Below, piece by piece: positions 7,986 to 17,514 of a stretch of DNA of 64,000 bases; positions within the stretch are counted from its first letter, which is position 1, and each line of letters begins with the position of its first letter. Source of the stretch: Vibrio sp. HB236076. Lineage in GTDB: Bacteria; Pseudomonadota; Gammaproteobacteria; Enterobacterales; Vibrionaceae. The notes under the pieces are model-generated. The model ran no database searches and was not told the origin of the DNA. It saw only the letters and a program-made list of their open reading frames with translations. The stretch spans positions 2,356,001 through 2,420,000 of the forward strand of contig NZ_CP162601.1 of the NCBI RefSeq assembly GCF_040957575.1. Reading direction: 5' to 3'. A program made the translations under genes and the position numbers.

Positions 7986-9470
7986 TTACGCCTGCGCTGG
8001 CTCTAACTCGACCGGTTTTGACTCATCGCGAGTGATGCGATTTAACCTCGGGGCAAGTAACAACATCAGTAGTGCAATCACGGCTGTCGAATACCCAATC
8101 TGACCAAAAACATCGGCATAAATAGACAAAGAGCGATGAGGATCGTCAATATCACTTGGGACTGCCGTCAGGCTTGCTACCCAACCCGCAACGACAGCGG
8201 CGCCGGCCGTGGTCAAAAACCACATCCCCATGGCAAAACCCATCATTCGCTGTGGAACGAGTTGTGCCACCATCGCCAGCCCTAGACCAGACACTAAAAG
8301 CTCACCGATCGATTGGAAAAAGTAACTGGCCACTAACCAGTTAGAACTGATCAAGCCTTGTGAATTGGCAAAAGGGGCTCCCCACGACAAGATCAAAAAT
8401 GATAATGCGCACAACATCATGCCGACAGCAAACTTAAATGGCATCGAGAAGCGCTCACCCAGTTTGGTATACAAAATCGCCAAGAGTGGGCTGGCAATCA
8501 TAATCCAAAATGGGTTCAAAGCCTGAAACTGCTCCGGCTGGGCAGAAAAGCCTAAAATATCATGGCTCACATTGTGAATGGCAAAGAAGTTGAGCGACGT
8601 TGGCATTTGAAAATAAAGAACAAAAAATACCACGCCCTGTAACATCAAGATAAAAGCCACCACCATTTTCTTACGCTCGATTCCCGAAGAAGCCAACACT
8701 TCCTTAAAGTAATACGCGACAATCAACAGCGAAGCGACAACCAAAATACCGTGTGCGAGCGTTAAGTTTTGCAAGAGATAACTGCACAAAAAGCTCGCGC
8801 CAAGAGTACCGGCCAATACCGCCAACATGGCTGTTTTTTTGACAGGCTGTAAGTCAGCAGGTGAGCCAACATTGTTGAGCAGTTTTAAGCAAACGACGAA
8901 ATTCACCACGGTAATCGCCAAACCAATTGCCGAGACACCAAATGCCAGCCCATAGCCCGCTTTTTCAGCGACGACTGGGGTCAATACCATTGAGATTAAC
9001 GAGCCGATATTGACCGCCATGTAATACAAAGTAAACGCGCCATCGAGACGAGGATCGTCCTTTTGATAGGCTTTTGACAACAGGCTTGATGGGTTCGCTT
9101 TAAACAGGCCGTTACCGACCGTAATAAACCCCATCGCCAAATAAATAAACGTTGTACTATGCTGTGAGGTATTGGTCGAAACCCCCAACAATAGGTAGCC
9201 GAACATCATGACTAAAGCACCAAAAGTAATCGCTCTTTTGGTCCCTATCACTTTGTCACCTAACCAACCGCCTGCCGCAACAAAACCGTAGAGCAAAGCT
9301 GAAAACGCGCCAAATAGCACAAATGAGTCAGACTCACTCATTCCTAAAATTTTCACTAAATAAACGGTGAGAATGGCCTGCATGCCGTAAAAACCGAAAC
9401 GTTCCCAAAACTCGATCGAGAAAATCAGATAAAAGGACTTAGGTTGCTTGAATATATTCAAGTCTGACAT
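7986..9470 (-). CDS. POT/PTR2-family proton-dependent oligopeptide transporter
   Basis: The 494-residue protein imports di- and tripeptides by proton symport. It starts with the POT hallmark FSIEFWERFGFYGMQAILTVYL (residues ~17-38), containing the E-x-x-E-R-F proton/peptide-coupling motif, followed by GGWLGDKVIGTKRAI (~67-81) in the first loop. About 14 hydrophobic segments are evident. The second POT signature FTLYYMAVNIGSLI (~141-154) is also present. Length and sequence resemble DtpA/DtpB of enterics. It is monocistronic, with AGGAAG before the ATG and a strong terminator behind. Confidence 0.9.
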   Translation of the reverse strand: MSDLNIFKQPKSFYLIFSIEFWERFGFYGMQAILTVYLVKILGMSESDSFVLFGAFSALLYGFVAAGGWLGDKVIGTKRAITFGALVMMFGYLLLGVSTNTSQHSTTFIYLAMGFITVGNGLFKANPSSLLSKAYQKDDPRLDGAFTLYYMAVNIGSLISMVLTPVVAEKAGYGLAFGVSAIGLAITVVNFVVCLKLLNNVGSPADLQPVKKTAMLAVLAGTLGASFLCSYLLQNLTLAHGILVVASLLIVAYYFKEVLASSGIERKKMVVAFILMLQGVVFFVLYFQMPTSLNFFAIHNVSHDILGFSAQPEQFQALNPFWIMIASPLLAILYTKLGERFSMPFKFAVGMMLCALSFLILSWGAPFANSQGLISSNWLVASYFFQSIGELLVSGLGLAMVAQLVPQRMMGFAMGMWFLTTAGAAVVAGWVASLTAVPSDIDDPHRSLSIYADVFGQIGYSTAVIALLMLLLAPRLNRITRDESKPVELEPAQA

Positions 9471-9891
9471 AGATACTTCCTATTAATAGCCGAGAGATCG
9501 GCGCTGTATGTGTCAGCTGCTTATCATTCACATGCCAAAGAAAACGAGGAGTTTGTGGACGCAAAAGGCGGTTATAACGATGAAATAAGCAGTGGCATTG
9601 GGTTCAAACCTAGGATTGACATAGCCTTAACGATAGGTAATCACTTACTCCTACTTCATGGTATAACCAAGTGACTTTAAAATAGCAATGGCTTTATTTT
9701 CTTTCCAAAACAGAGTGAACAAATCCCCACCACTTCGATAAAAAATCAAACAGAAACATTGATTTAAACAATAAACAAAGATTATTAAATTCACCAAAAG
9801 AATTTATCTTTCTGTCCTCCTCACCACCTATCACACCACTGATCCTGTGATGAAATATTGCAGAACTTTGTGAGAAATTTATGAGAATTCG
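9471..9891. other. Intergenic region between the divergent POT and kinase genes
   Basis: No gene is evident in these 421 bases. The right half is AT-rich. I looked for the missing sensor half of the downstream kinase on the plus strand: a TGA at 9871-9873 closes the frame just upstream of the kinase start, and no convincing sensor or HAMP remnant was seen. Confidence 0.4.
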
Positions 9892-10542
9892 ATGAGTGTC
9901 CTGTGTGATTTTTTACAACTTCAATACCAAGAATCACACCGCCGACAAACATTATTACAGCTGAGCCATGACCTGAAGACGCCACTTTCTAGCGTATTGG
10001 GTTACCTTGAAACCTGGCGATTGCAACCGGGCAATAACAACCCACTTATCGATGTCGCTCACCGCAACAGCTTAAAACTGTCCAAACAACTCCAGAGCAT
10101 GCTTACACAGGCCAAACAACAAGCCCCTATGCCACGTTATCACTATGTGCCACTCAACCTAGAGACCCTCATCGAACACTGTACTGAGAACATTCTCCCT
10201 CAATTTTATCGTCGACATATTGAGTTAGAGATTAAAACCGAAAGTGACCTCCGTATTATCGGAGATAAGGCACTCTTAGAAAGACTGCTTAATAACTTAT
10301 TCGACAATGCGTTAAGGCACAGCCCCAAAGGAGGGAAGGTGATCTGCCGAGCAAAAAGAGTATCACAGCAAGGTTTGATTGAATTCAGTATCGAAAATAA
10401 CATCGATATTCACGCGGACAAAGGCAGTCTCGGGATTGGAATTCATATTGTTCAATCCATCTTAATGTTACATCACAGCCACTTACAAACAGAACAAACG
10501 GCGCAGCGCTATCGGCAGCGGTTTTGTTTGCTTGATGCCTAA
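9892..10542 (+). CDS. Sensor-less, internally shortened histidine kinase (probable remnant or degenerate kinase)
   Basis: Only the cytoplasmic part of a sensor kinase is present. A short segment like the end of a HAMP linker (LQYQESHRRQTLL) is followed by the H-box LSHDLKTPLSSVLGYLETW with the phospho-accepting His at about residue 26. The N-box LLNNLFDNALRHSP comes next. Between N-box and the final Gly box (GSLGIGIHIVQSIL) only a few residues, IENNIDIHADK, replace the usual D-x-G-x-G and F boxes, so roughly 20-25 residues of the ATP lid are absent. A stop lies 19 bases upstream in frame. No response regulator is adjacent. It may be decayed or a kinase-dead phosphotransfer protein. Confidence 0.72.
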   Translation: MSVLCDFLQLQYQESHRRQTLLQLSHDLKTPLSSVLGYLETWRLQPGNNNPLIDVAHRNSLKLSKQLQSMLTQAKQQAPMPRYHYVPLNLETLIEHCTENILPQFYRRHIELEIKTESDLRIIGDKALLERLLNNLFDNALRHSPKGGKVICRAKRVSQQGLIEFSIENNIDIHADKGSLGIGIHIVQSILMLHHSHLQTEQTAQRYRQRFCLLDA

Positions 10543-10664
10543 ACCTGACATGTGAGACTTCCCCGTGTGACGACGCAAGGCGAGAAAAACGACCGAACAC
10601 AAGAGTAATAAAAATTCACCCTCGCTAAGAAACGACTCACATTTTCACGCCCGTTTATCGATGA

Positions 10665-12968
10665 CTACACTTTATAGCGGTTGGTTTCACTTTCTAAGTT
10701 TTCGGCAACGTCCGACAACTCATGAGCTACTTGAGCAATATTTAAGGACGCGTCTGAAATTTCACTAGCGCGATTTTCCAACAGGGATATGGTCTCATCA
10801 ATGCGCTCAATATTTTGACTTTGCGATTGGGTTGATGTGGCAATATCCGCACTCATGCCACTGAGCTTTTCGATACTTATCTGTAAGTCACGCAAACTGT
10901 GGTGCACGTCTTCTACTAACTCTATCCCCGACTCTGCCGATTTGTTCGCTCTTGTCATAGACTGAGCAGACAGTTGAACGGTTTCCACTAATTGATTCAT
11001 TTTCGTAGAAATAGTCACGGTACTTTCTTGGGTGCGAGAAGCCAAACTACGCACTTCGTCAGCGACCACAGCAAACCCTCGGCCATATTCCCCAGCTCGC
11101 GCAGACTCAATCGCCGCATTTAATGCCAATAAATTGGTTTGTTCTGCGATCGAGTTAATCACCTCTAGCACCGAGCTGATTTGTTCTACGCTGGCTTGTA
11201 ACGATGCCATTGATTGCGAAGAATCTTGTAATTCATTGACCAGTTGTGAAATGTTGTCGACCGCATTGGTGGCACGATTAGAACAATGTTCGGTATTATC
11301 TCTTGCTTGCTGGGCTTCCGTTAACGCCACCTCGGTTTGATCGTTAATGCTATAGACTGCACTTTTAAACTCACTCACCGATTGACGAACTTGCGCAACA
11401 GAGCGTTTTTGCTCATCTAAGGTGACTGAGGTTTGCTCTATTGTCGCACCTAATTCCGTACTGCTTGAAGCAATGCGAGCAACCGAGTCTTTGACATTGC
11501 CAAAAACACTGGCCACTTGAGAAATAAATTGATTAAAGCCACTGACACTGCGCTGAATTTCTGGTGTTGTGCTTTGATCTAAACGCGAGGTAAGATCCGC
11601 CTCACCTTGAGAAAGCGATTCAAATCGAGTTGCTAATACATTCAGCGGCTTAGTCAGGGTATTGGCAAACATTAATGATAGTAGTACCGCAACCGTAACC
11701 ACACAGATAATGGTAATTGCCGCAGTTTGCCAAATATAACCTCGTGTTTGTTCTAGATTGGCATAGGCTTCTGCTTTATCAATATCGGCCATAATGGCCC
11801 AACGGTGCGACCCAACGTCTATTGGCGCAAACGCACTCAGTACCGGTATACCGCGATAATCATCGTGAATATCAAAGCCAGACTCTCCTTGTAAAGCTAG
11901 GTCTACGGACGATGATAACGCTGTTTGTAAAATGATCGGGCTATTTTTTAATTCAATTTCACGAGCAAGATCCGCATCTTGAACGCGAATGTCATTGAGA
12001 TAATCTTGGCGATGCTCAATAAAGAAACGACTGTTACTACGCCAAGTGTGATCTTGTCCCACCAAGTAAACTTCACCAGTTTGACCGAATCCCCTACTCT
12101 GCCATTGCTTATTTTGGGTTAAAATATCATTCACTTTGTCGATAGGAAATTGAAAAATCAGTACGCCAAGTAACGCATCATCGTGATATATGGGCGCAGA
12201 AATAAAACTAGCTGCTTGATTGTACGAGGGTAAATACTTTTTAAAATCCGTTATATAAGTTTCTCCCTGCTTTAAAGTCAGCGCTTGGTGATAGGCTTCT
12301 GCAATCCCCGAATTGCGATAGGGTCCGCGGTCTAAACTGGTCGCGAAATCTAACTCTTTAAAAACACTGTAAACAATATTGCCTTGCTTGGGCTCGACTA
12401 AAAAAATGTCATAATACCCAAACTCTTGCAAAAACTTACGGATAGTCGGGTGGTATCTTTGATGTAACTGATCATACAAACTGCCATCGTCAATGCTATC
12501 AAGTTGATCCTTGTGGCCTATTGAGCTTGGATTCAAGGCAATAAATTGAGATTGTAATGCAATCGCCGTAGGAGAAAGAGACTGATAGAGCAGCGAAGTA
12601 TCCACGGTTTGACGATTAATTTGTTCAAACTTGGCTTTGAACTGTTCCCGATAGTAACGCTTGATAGCTTCTATATTGCCTGCGTCCTCAGGAAAATCGT
12701 CAAACGCCTGAGTGAAGTCACTGATAGCCTCTTTAATAGACACATCTTCGGCCATCACAATCGCTTGCTTCTCAATGGTATCGAGGTAGTGCTTTAGCTC
12801 ACTAGATACAAGCTCTCTTTTTGCAGTTAAATCAGACTTTGCACGTTCAAGCGTATCCTTTTCAATCTGTTTAATCGCAATATTAGAGGTCACCAAAATC
12901 CCAACCACACAAGAAAAAATCGATAATCCAGAAATCACAAACAACATTTTTTTCTTCAAGGAAACCAT
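10665..12968 (-). CDS. Methyl-accepting chemotaxis protein with dCache sensor
   Basis: The 767-residue receptor has an N-terminal membrane segment (~8-28), a long periplasmic double-Cache region (~30-405) and a second membrane segment (~412-434). HAMP follows (~435-488), starting TKPLNVLATRFESLSQGEADL, then the coiled-coil signalling domain. The hairpin tip [23 protein letters not shown] binds CheA/CheW. No CheR/CheB tether pentapeptide is visible at the C terminus (NRYKV). The periplasmic domain lacks the clear free-amino-acid motif seen in the receptor at 60.6 kb, so its ligand is unknown. A GGGAG site precedes the ATG. It stands alone and is transcribed away from the PilZ-type receptor gene. 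Confidence 0.92.
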   Translation of the reverse strand: MVSLKKKMLFVISGLSIFSCVVGILVTSNIAIKQIEKDTLERAKSDLTAKRELVSSELKHYLDTIEKQAIVMAEDVSIKEAISDFTQAFDDFPEDAGNIEAIKRYYREQFKAKFEQINRQTVDTSLLYQSLSPTAIALQSQFIALNPSSIGHKDQLDSIDDGSLYDQLHQRYHPTIRKFLQEFGYYDIFLVEPKQGNIVYSVFKELDFATSLDRGPYRNSGIAEAYHQALTLKQGETYITDFKKYLPSYNQAASFISAPIYHDDALLGVLIFQFPIDKVNDILTQNKQWQSRGFGQTGEVYLVGQDHTWRSNSRFFIEHRQDYLNDIRVQDADLAREIELKNSPIILQTALSSSVDLALQGESGFDIHDDYRGIPVLSAFAPIDVGSHRWAIMADIDKAEAYANLEQTRGYIWQTAAITIICVVTVAVLLSLMFANTLTKPLNVLATRFESLSQGEADLTSRLDQSTTPEIQRSVSGFNQFISQVASVFGNVKDSVARIASSSTELGATIEQTSVTLDEQKRSVAQVRQSVSEFKSAVYSINDQTEVALTEAQQARDNTEHCSNRATNAVDNISQLVNELQDSSQSMASLQASVEQISSVLEVINSIAEQTNLLALNAAIESARAGEYGRGFAVVADEVRSLASRTQESTVTISTKMNQLVETVQLSAQSMTRANKSAESGIELVEDVHHSLRDLQISIEKLSGMSADIATSTQSQSQNIERIDETISLLENRASEISDASLNIAQVAHELSDVAENLESETNRYKV

Positions 12969-13283
12969 TTTTAATCACTCCCTACCTAACATCGGTTTGA
13001 GAAAAGCACTATCGATTCACTTTGCTGTTTTTGACAATTCGAATGTCGCCAAAAAAACAACCACCGTCAAAAAAACAACATTAAAACAACAAAAAAATAC
13101 ATTAAAAGCATAGAACAACAATATGATATTTAACATCATGTTGCGCTCACATTGTCGCATTTTGTCATTTTATTTCACCGTATATGAATCAGTTCAAATT
13201 ATGGCCACACTGTATTTGAACAACTCGATAATTAAAGCTAGCGTTAAGATGAGAAAACGTTTGATGAATGGGGTCAGTGACAC
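12969..13283. other. Divergent promoter region between two chemoreceptor genes
   Basis: AT-rich with A runs around 13050-13100 and no gene that I can support. Both flanking receptor genes must take their promoters from here. An open frame at 13123-13320 overlaps the next gene in another phase and is not credible. Confidence 0.4.
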
Positions 13284-15293
13284 ATGGGAACACAACGCTT
13301 TGGTTTTATGGCCAATTTGAGTATCAAAAGAAAATTACAGCTTTTGATTGTACTATTTTTGGCGGTGGTCACTGGCTTGGTCAGCTATACCGTCTCTTCT
13401 ATTAACGCTCAAAAAGGCGATACATTGGTGGTTAATGTTGCAGGTCGTCAACGCATGCTTTCCCAAAAAGTGACCAAAGAATTTTTGTTGGCTTTGCATG
13501 CTGCCAAGCAGCAAACTTCACAGCAAGTGTTAGACAGTATTGATAAAAGCCGACAACTGTTTAGCGTTTCTCTAAATGCACTGACCGATGGCGGTACGAC
13601 CTATTCCGATTTGGGTATGAATAATGCCATCACGCTTCCCCCCGCCCCAGACCACATAAAAACACAACTCGAGATAGTCAATACCCTTTGGCAAGAGTTC
13701 CTCCAGCAATTACAAGCGGTGCAACCGGCTCAATTTTCTCAACAACAACTTACCGCCATCAATGATCAAAGCGTTAAAGTTTTGGCCAATATGAATAAAG
13801 CAGTAGGCATGTTTTCAGAGTATTCAGACCAAAAAATTTATCGCATGGAGCGTAATCAAATTGTCATCGGAGTGGTGTCGATTATCGTGGCAATATTTCT
13901 GTCCTCATTAACTATTTTTTCCATTACTCGTCCACTCAGCCGCATTCTCAATACCACCCAACGCATCGCCAGCGGCAACTTGACCCCTACCCAAGACACG
14001 ATTATCGAAGGGAAAAGTGAATTTGCATCTTTGACACAAAACGTTGAAGGAATGAGAGCCTCACTACACGACGTGATTGGCGTCGTCAAAGCCAACAGCC
14101 GACAAATGGCTCACTCAGCCCAACAAGTGTCGATAGTGTCTGGGGAAATATCTCAGGCAAGCCAACTTGAACAAGAAAGCTCTCAGCAGGTGTTAAGTGC
14201 GGTGAATTCTCTGCTCGATACATCAGATAATGTCAGCCAAAGTATTGAGTCAGCTTATCAATTATCGCAACAAACCAACCAACAGGCCGAGCACGGGCTT
14301 GATATTGTTAAACAGAGTATCGATGAGCTCAACGTCGCGGTGGGCAGTGTCCACGCCACCGCTGAAGAAATGAATGAGCTAAAAAGTTTCACCGTGCAAA
14401 TCAACGAAATCACTCAGTCCATTCACAATATCGCTGAACAAACCAACTTATTGGCCCTCAATGCGGCCATAGAGGCAGCGCGGGCGGGCGAGCATGGTCG
14501 AGGCTTTGCCGTTGTCGCTGACGAGGTGAGAAACTTAGCCGCCCGAACGTCAAGCTCAAGTGGTGAGATATCAACCTTATTAGAGCAACTGACTCACAAA
14601 GTCGAAAGTTCGGTCAACTCAATGCAAAAGGTCGTTACTACCGTTAATCAATCACAAGAAAAGTCAGATCAAACGGTTGTCTCTTTTAATGAAATGAAAA
14701 CCGGCATCAACCAAACCATGCAAAGTGCGGAAGACATAGCCAGCTCTAACCAGCAGCAAACTGAGCGCCTTAAATACCTGAATAATAAATTAAAAGAGTT
14801 ATTCTCGGTTTTGGTTGAGAGTACCAGTAAAGCCAGTACGACATCGATGGTGGCAGAAGATCTTTTCTCTATCTCTGAGCAATTAGAGTCGCAATTGAAA
14901 AAATTCGACACCCAAGTTGCCACTTCAATCACAAGTAATAGCAACGAAAAGCGTGCTTTCCCTCGGGCAGGCAACAAGTTAATGCTATTTATCACTCAAG
15001 GGGAGCAGCGTATCCAAGGACTGACTGATGACATTAGTCTTCACGGCTTAAAAGTACGCTGCTCACAAGAATTAGATAAAAACCAACTCACGGCTCTTGA
15101 GCTCTCTATTCCCCAAGCCCTACATGGAAAAATCGGTAATCGCTTAATGCTGCAGGCCAATATTGTCCACAAAGAGCGCTCCGCTCAAGGGTTTTGCTAT
15201 GGCTTGCAATTTAAGGAGATAAATACTCAAAGTGAAGAAAAAATAAAACAACTCTTCAACTACTTTAAACAGCCTTATTTATTTAACAAATAA
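13284..15293 (+). CDS. Chemoreceptor with PilJ-type sensor and C-terminal PilZ (c-di-GMP) domain
   Basis: The 669-residue fusion has membrane segments at ~16-36 and ~195-217. They enclose a periplasmic PilJ/NarX-type module with the family motif [17 protein letters not shown] (~51-67). A HAMP domain (~218-270) and a full signalling domain follow, with tip [24 protein letters not shown] PilZ domain ends the protein: RAFPR at 557-561 fits the RxxxR c-di-GMP motif, and DISLHG at 583-588 fits D/NxSxxG. Both motifs are intact, so the receptor should bind c-di-GMP directly and couple it to CheA. GGGGTC precedes ATG 13284; the internal ATG at 13308 lacks a ribosome site. Confidence 0.92.
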   Translation: MGTQRFGFMANLSIKRKLQLLIVLFLAVVTGLVSYTVSSINAQKGDTLVVNVAGRQRMLSQKVTKEFLLALHAAKQQTSQQVLDSIDKSRQLFSVSLNALTDGGTTYSDLGMNNAITLPPAPDHIKTQLEIVNTLWQEFLQQLQAVQPAQFSQQQLTAINDQSVKVLANMNKAVGMFSEYSDQKIYRMERNQIVIGVVSIIVAIFLSSLTIFSITRPLSRILNTTQRIASGNLTPTQDTIIEGKSEFASLTQNVEGMRASLHDVIGVVKANSRQMAHSAQQVSIVSGEISQASQLEQESSQQVLSAVNSLLDTSDNVSQSIESAYQLSQQTNQQAEHGLDIVKQSIDELNVAVGSVHATAEEMNELKSFTVQINEITQSIHNIAEQTNLLALNAAIEAARAGEHGRGFAVVADEVRNLAARTSSSSGEISTLLEQLTHKVESSVNSMQKVVTTVNQSQEKSDQTVVSFNEMKTGINQTMQSAEDIASSNQQQTERLKYLNNKLKELFSVLVESTSKASTTSMVAEDLFSISEQLESQLKKFDTQVATSITSNSNEKRAFPRAGNKLMLFITQGEQRIQGLTDDISLHGLKVRCSQELDKNQLTALELSIPQALHGKIGNRLMLQANIVHKERSAQGFCYGLQFKEINTQSEEKIKQLFNYFKQPYLFNK

Positions 15294-15321
15294 TAGTTCT
15301 GTCCACTCAAAGCTTCAACAT

Positions 15322-15365
15322 AAAATATATAACGAGAAAAAACATTCCCTCTCGTTATATATTTT
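15322..15365 (+). terminator. 16-bp perfect inverted repeat after the PilZ chemoreceptor gene
   Basis: AAAATATATAACGAGA (15322-15337) and TCTCGTTATATATTTT (15350-15365) are perfect complements around a 12-base loop, 29 bases after the stop. The stem is AT-rich and ends in TTTT, so a terminator is the likeliest role. The remaining bases up to 15598 are AT-rich, with TTGACA at 15504-15509 as a possible poxB -35 box. Confidence 0.6.
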
Positions 15366-15598
15366 GTCAGTTTAATCCATTCAATCTACTCATATTCACT
15401 CACTCTTCACATTTATATAAGGTATAACACACCCATTTTTTATAACAATTAAACTTAAAGCATTTCATGGTTATAAAAAAACGTTGTAAAAGTTAAAATT
15501 ATTTTGACAACAATCCTTCTCTATAGGCAAATAATAAACCAGACACATCGCTAGCCCTCACGAAATTGAGGACTTAATCACCTATTAAGGAGTTACCA

Positions 15599-17326
15599 AT
15601 GAGTCAGACCAGTATTGCCTATTTCATTGCCGATACCCTCAAACAAGCCGGCGTCAAGAGAATGTGGGGCGTGACCGGCGACTCACTTAATGGCTTAAGT
15701 GACAGCCTGAGAAAAATTGGCGGCATTGAATGGTTAGGCACAAGACATGAAGAAGTCGCTGCCTTTGCCGCTGGGGCTGAATCACATCTAACAGAACAAT
15801 TATCAGTGTGTGCTGGTTCTTGCGGGCCAGGTAACATGCATTTAATCAATGGCTTATTCGATTGTCATCGCAACAAGGTTCCTGTACTCGCAATTGCCGC
15901 CCATATCCCCTCTGCAGAGATTGGTACAAATTACTTCCAGGAGACCCACCCACAAGAGCTGTTTAAAGAATGCAGTGTGTTTTGCGAGCTGGTCTCAAAC
16001 CCAGAACAAATGCCCTACTTACTTGAAACTGCAATGAGGCAGGCCATTTTGCACAATGACGTAGCCGTCTTAGTACTGCCTGGTGACGTGGCCCTGAAAG
16101 CGATGCCAGAGGGAGTAAAACCTAAGTGGAATGTACCAAAACCCGCGTCTTATCTCCCCCAACAAAGTGATGTGGAGCAATTAGCCAACGCATTAAACCA
16201 AAGCAACAAGATTACCTTAATGGTTGGGGCCGGCATAAAAGGCGCTCACCAAGAAGTCGTTAAGCTGGCCGAAACACTGCAAGCGCCGATTGTTCACGCC
16301 ATGCGCGGCAAAGAATACATCGAATACGACAACCCGTATGATGTCGGTATGACCGGCCTAATTGGCTTTGCATCAGGCTATCACGCTATGAAAGAAGCCG
16401 ATACGGTTTTGCTCATTGGTACCAGTTTTCCCTACCGAGCTTTTTACCCAGAAAAAGCAAAAATTCTACAGATAGACCACAATCCAGGCTCTCTGGGCCG
16501 ACACTGCCAGATTGACTTTGGCGTATTAGGTGAAACGAAAGCGACTTTGCAGAATTTACTGCCTTTCTTAAACGAGAAATCCTCATCAAAACACCTTGAT
16601 GATTGTGTTAAACACTACAAAGAAACTCGTAAAGATCTCGACCAACTCGCCAACGGAAAAACCGGTAGAGGGCTAATTCACCCCCAATATTTAGCGCGAC
16701 TGATCAGTGAGCAAGCCGCTGACGATGCGATATTTACCTGCGATGTCGGGACCCCCACACTTTGGGCCGCGAGATATTTACAAATGAATGGCAAACGCCG
16801 TCTTATTGGCTCCTTTAATCACGGCTCAATGGCCAACGCCATGTCGCAAGCCATGGGAGCACAAGCAATAGAGAGAGAAAGACAAGTGGTCGCCATGTGC
16901 GGTGACGGTGGGTTCTCAATGCTTATGGGGGATTTACTGTCGTTAAAACAACTTGATCTCCCCATCAAAATCATTGTTTTTAATAACCGCTCTTTAGGCT
17001 TTGTCGCTATGGAAATGAAAGCCGGCGGGTATTTATCCGATGATACCGACCTCGATAACCCAAGCTTTGCCGCCATCGCCGACGCTTGTGGCTTAAAAGG
17101 CATTCACGTTGATGATCCAGAAAAGCTGCCTAGCGCATTGAGCGAAACGTTTGAACACTCAGGCCCCGTGGTGCTCGAAGTCGATACCGCCAAACACGAA
17201 CTCGCTATGCCGCCTCAACTTAAAGCAGAACACGCAAAAGGGTTCAGTCTCTACATGATGAAAGCCATCATGAACGGACGAGGCGATGAAATCATTGAGC
17301 TTAGTAAAACCAACTGGCTACGTTAA
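15599..17326 (+). CDS. poxB: Pyruvate dehydrogenase (quinone), pyruvate oxidase PoxB
   Basis: PoxB oxidatively decarboxylates pyruvate to acetate and CO2, passing electrons to ubiquinone at the membrane surface. The 575 residues are close to the E. coli enzyme (572). The N-terminal Pyr domain holds the catalytic Glu region [17 protein letters not shown] (~45-61). A central FAD-binding domain contains GAGIKGAH (~214). The C-terminal ThDP domain has the motif [18 protein letters not shown], ending NN (~436-463). A C-terminal lipid-binding extension is present ([19 protein letters not shown]). AAGGAG lies nine bases before the ATG. It is monocistronic. Other ThDP oxidases are less likely given the match along the whole length. 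Confidence 0.93.
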   Translation: MSQTSIAYFIADTLKQAGVKRMWGVTGDSLNGLSDSLRKIGGIEWLGTRHEEVAAFAAGAESHLTEQLSVCAGSCGPGNMHLINGLFDCHRNKVPVLAIAAHIPSAEIGTNYFQETHPQELFKECSVFCELVSNPEQMPYLLETAMRQAILHNDVAVLVLPGDVALKAMPEGVKPKWNVPKPASYLPQQSDVEQLANALNQSNKITLMVGAGIKGAHQEVVKLAETLQAPIVHAMRGKEYIEYDNPYDVGMTGLIGFASGYHAMKEADTVLLIGTSFPYRAFYPEKAKILQIDHNPGSLGRHCQIDFGVLGETKATLQNLLPFLNEKSSSKHLDDCVKHYKETRKDLDQLANGKTGRGLIHPQYLARLISEQAADDAIFTCDVGTPTLWAARYLQMNGKRRLIGSFNHGSMANAMSQAMGAQAIERERQVVAMCGDGGFSMLMGDLLSLKQLDLPIKIIVFNNRSLGFVAMEMKAGGYLSDDTDLDNPSFAAIADACGLKGIHVDDPEKLPSALSETFEHSGPVVLEVDTAKHELAMPPQLKAEHAKGFSLYMMKAIMNGRGDEIIELSKTNWLR

Positions 17327-17374
17327 TGGTGGTTTTATTTTGTTAACCGGTTAAAAGTATAAGCCATATCACGC

Positions 17375-17410
17375 AATCTCATCCCTATTGGCTTGAATAA
17401 GGATGAGATT
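17375..17410 (+). terminator. Hairpin after poxB
   Basis: AATCTCATCC and GGATGAGATT are perfect 10-bp arms around a 16-base loop, about 50 bases after the poxB stop. A short palindrome TTAACCGGTTAA (17343-17354) precedes it. There is no long U tract. Confidence 0.5.
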
Positions 17411-17514
17411 GTTACTCTCATTCTCTGTTTCTCAACAACAGAGCTCGAGCACTCTTTCCATTCATTGTCATCCCTTTTACACTCTAAGCTCCAGCAGCGC
17501 GTCAGGGAGCACTT

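Noticed and set aside
13123..13320. 65-codon open frame before the PilZ chemoreceptor
   Set aside because: It overlaps the real gene in another phase and shows no family features.
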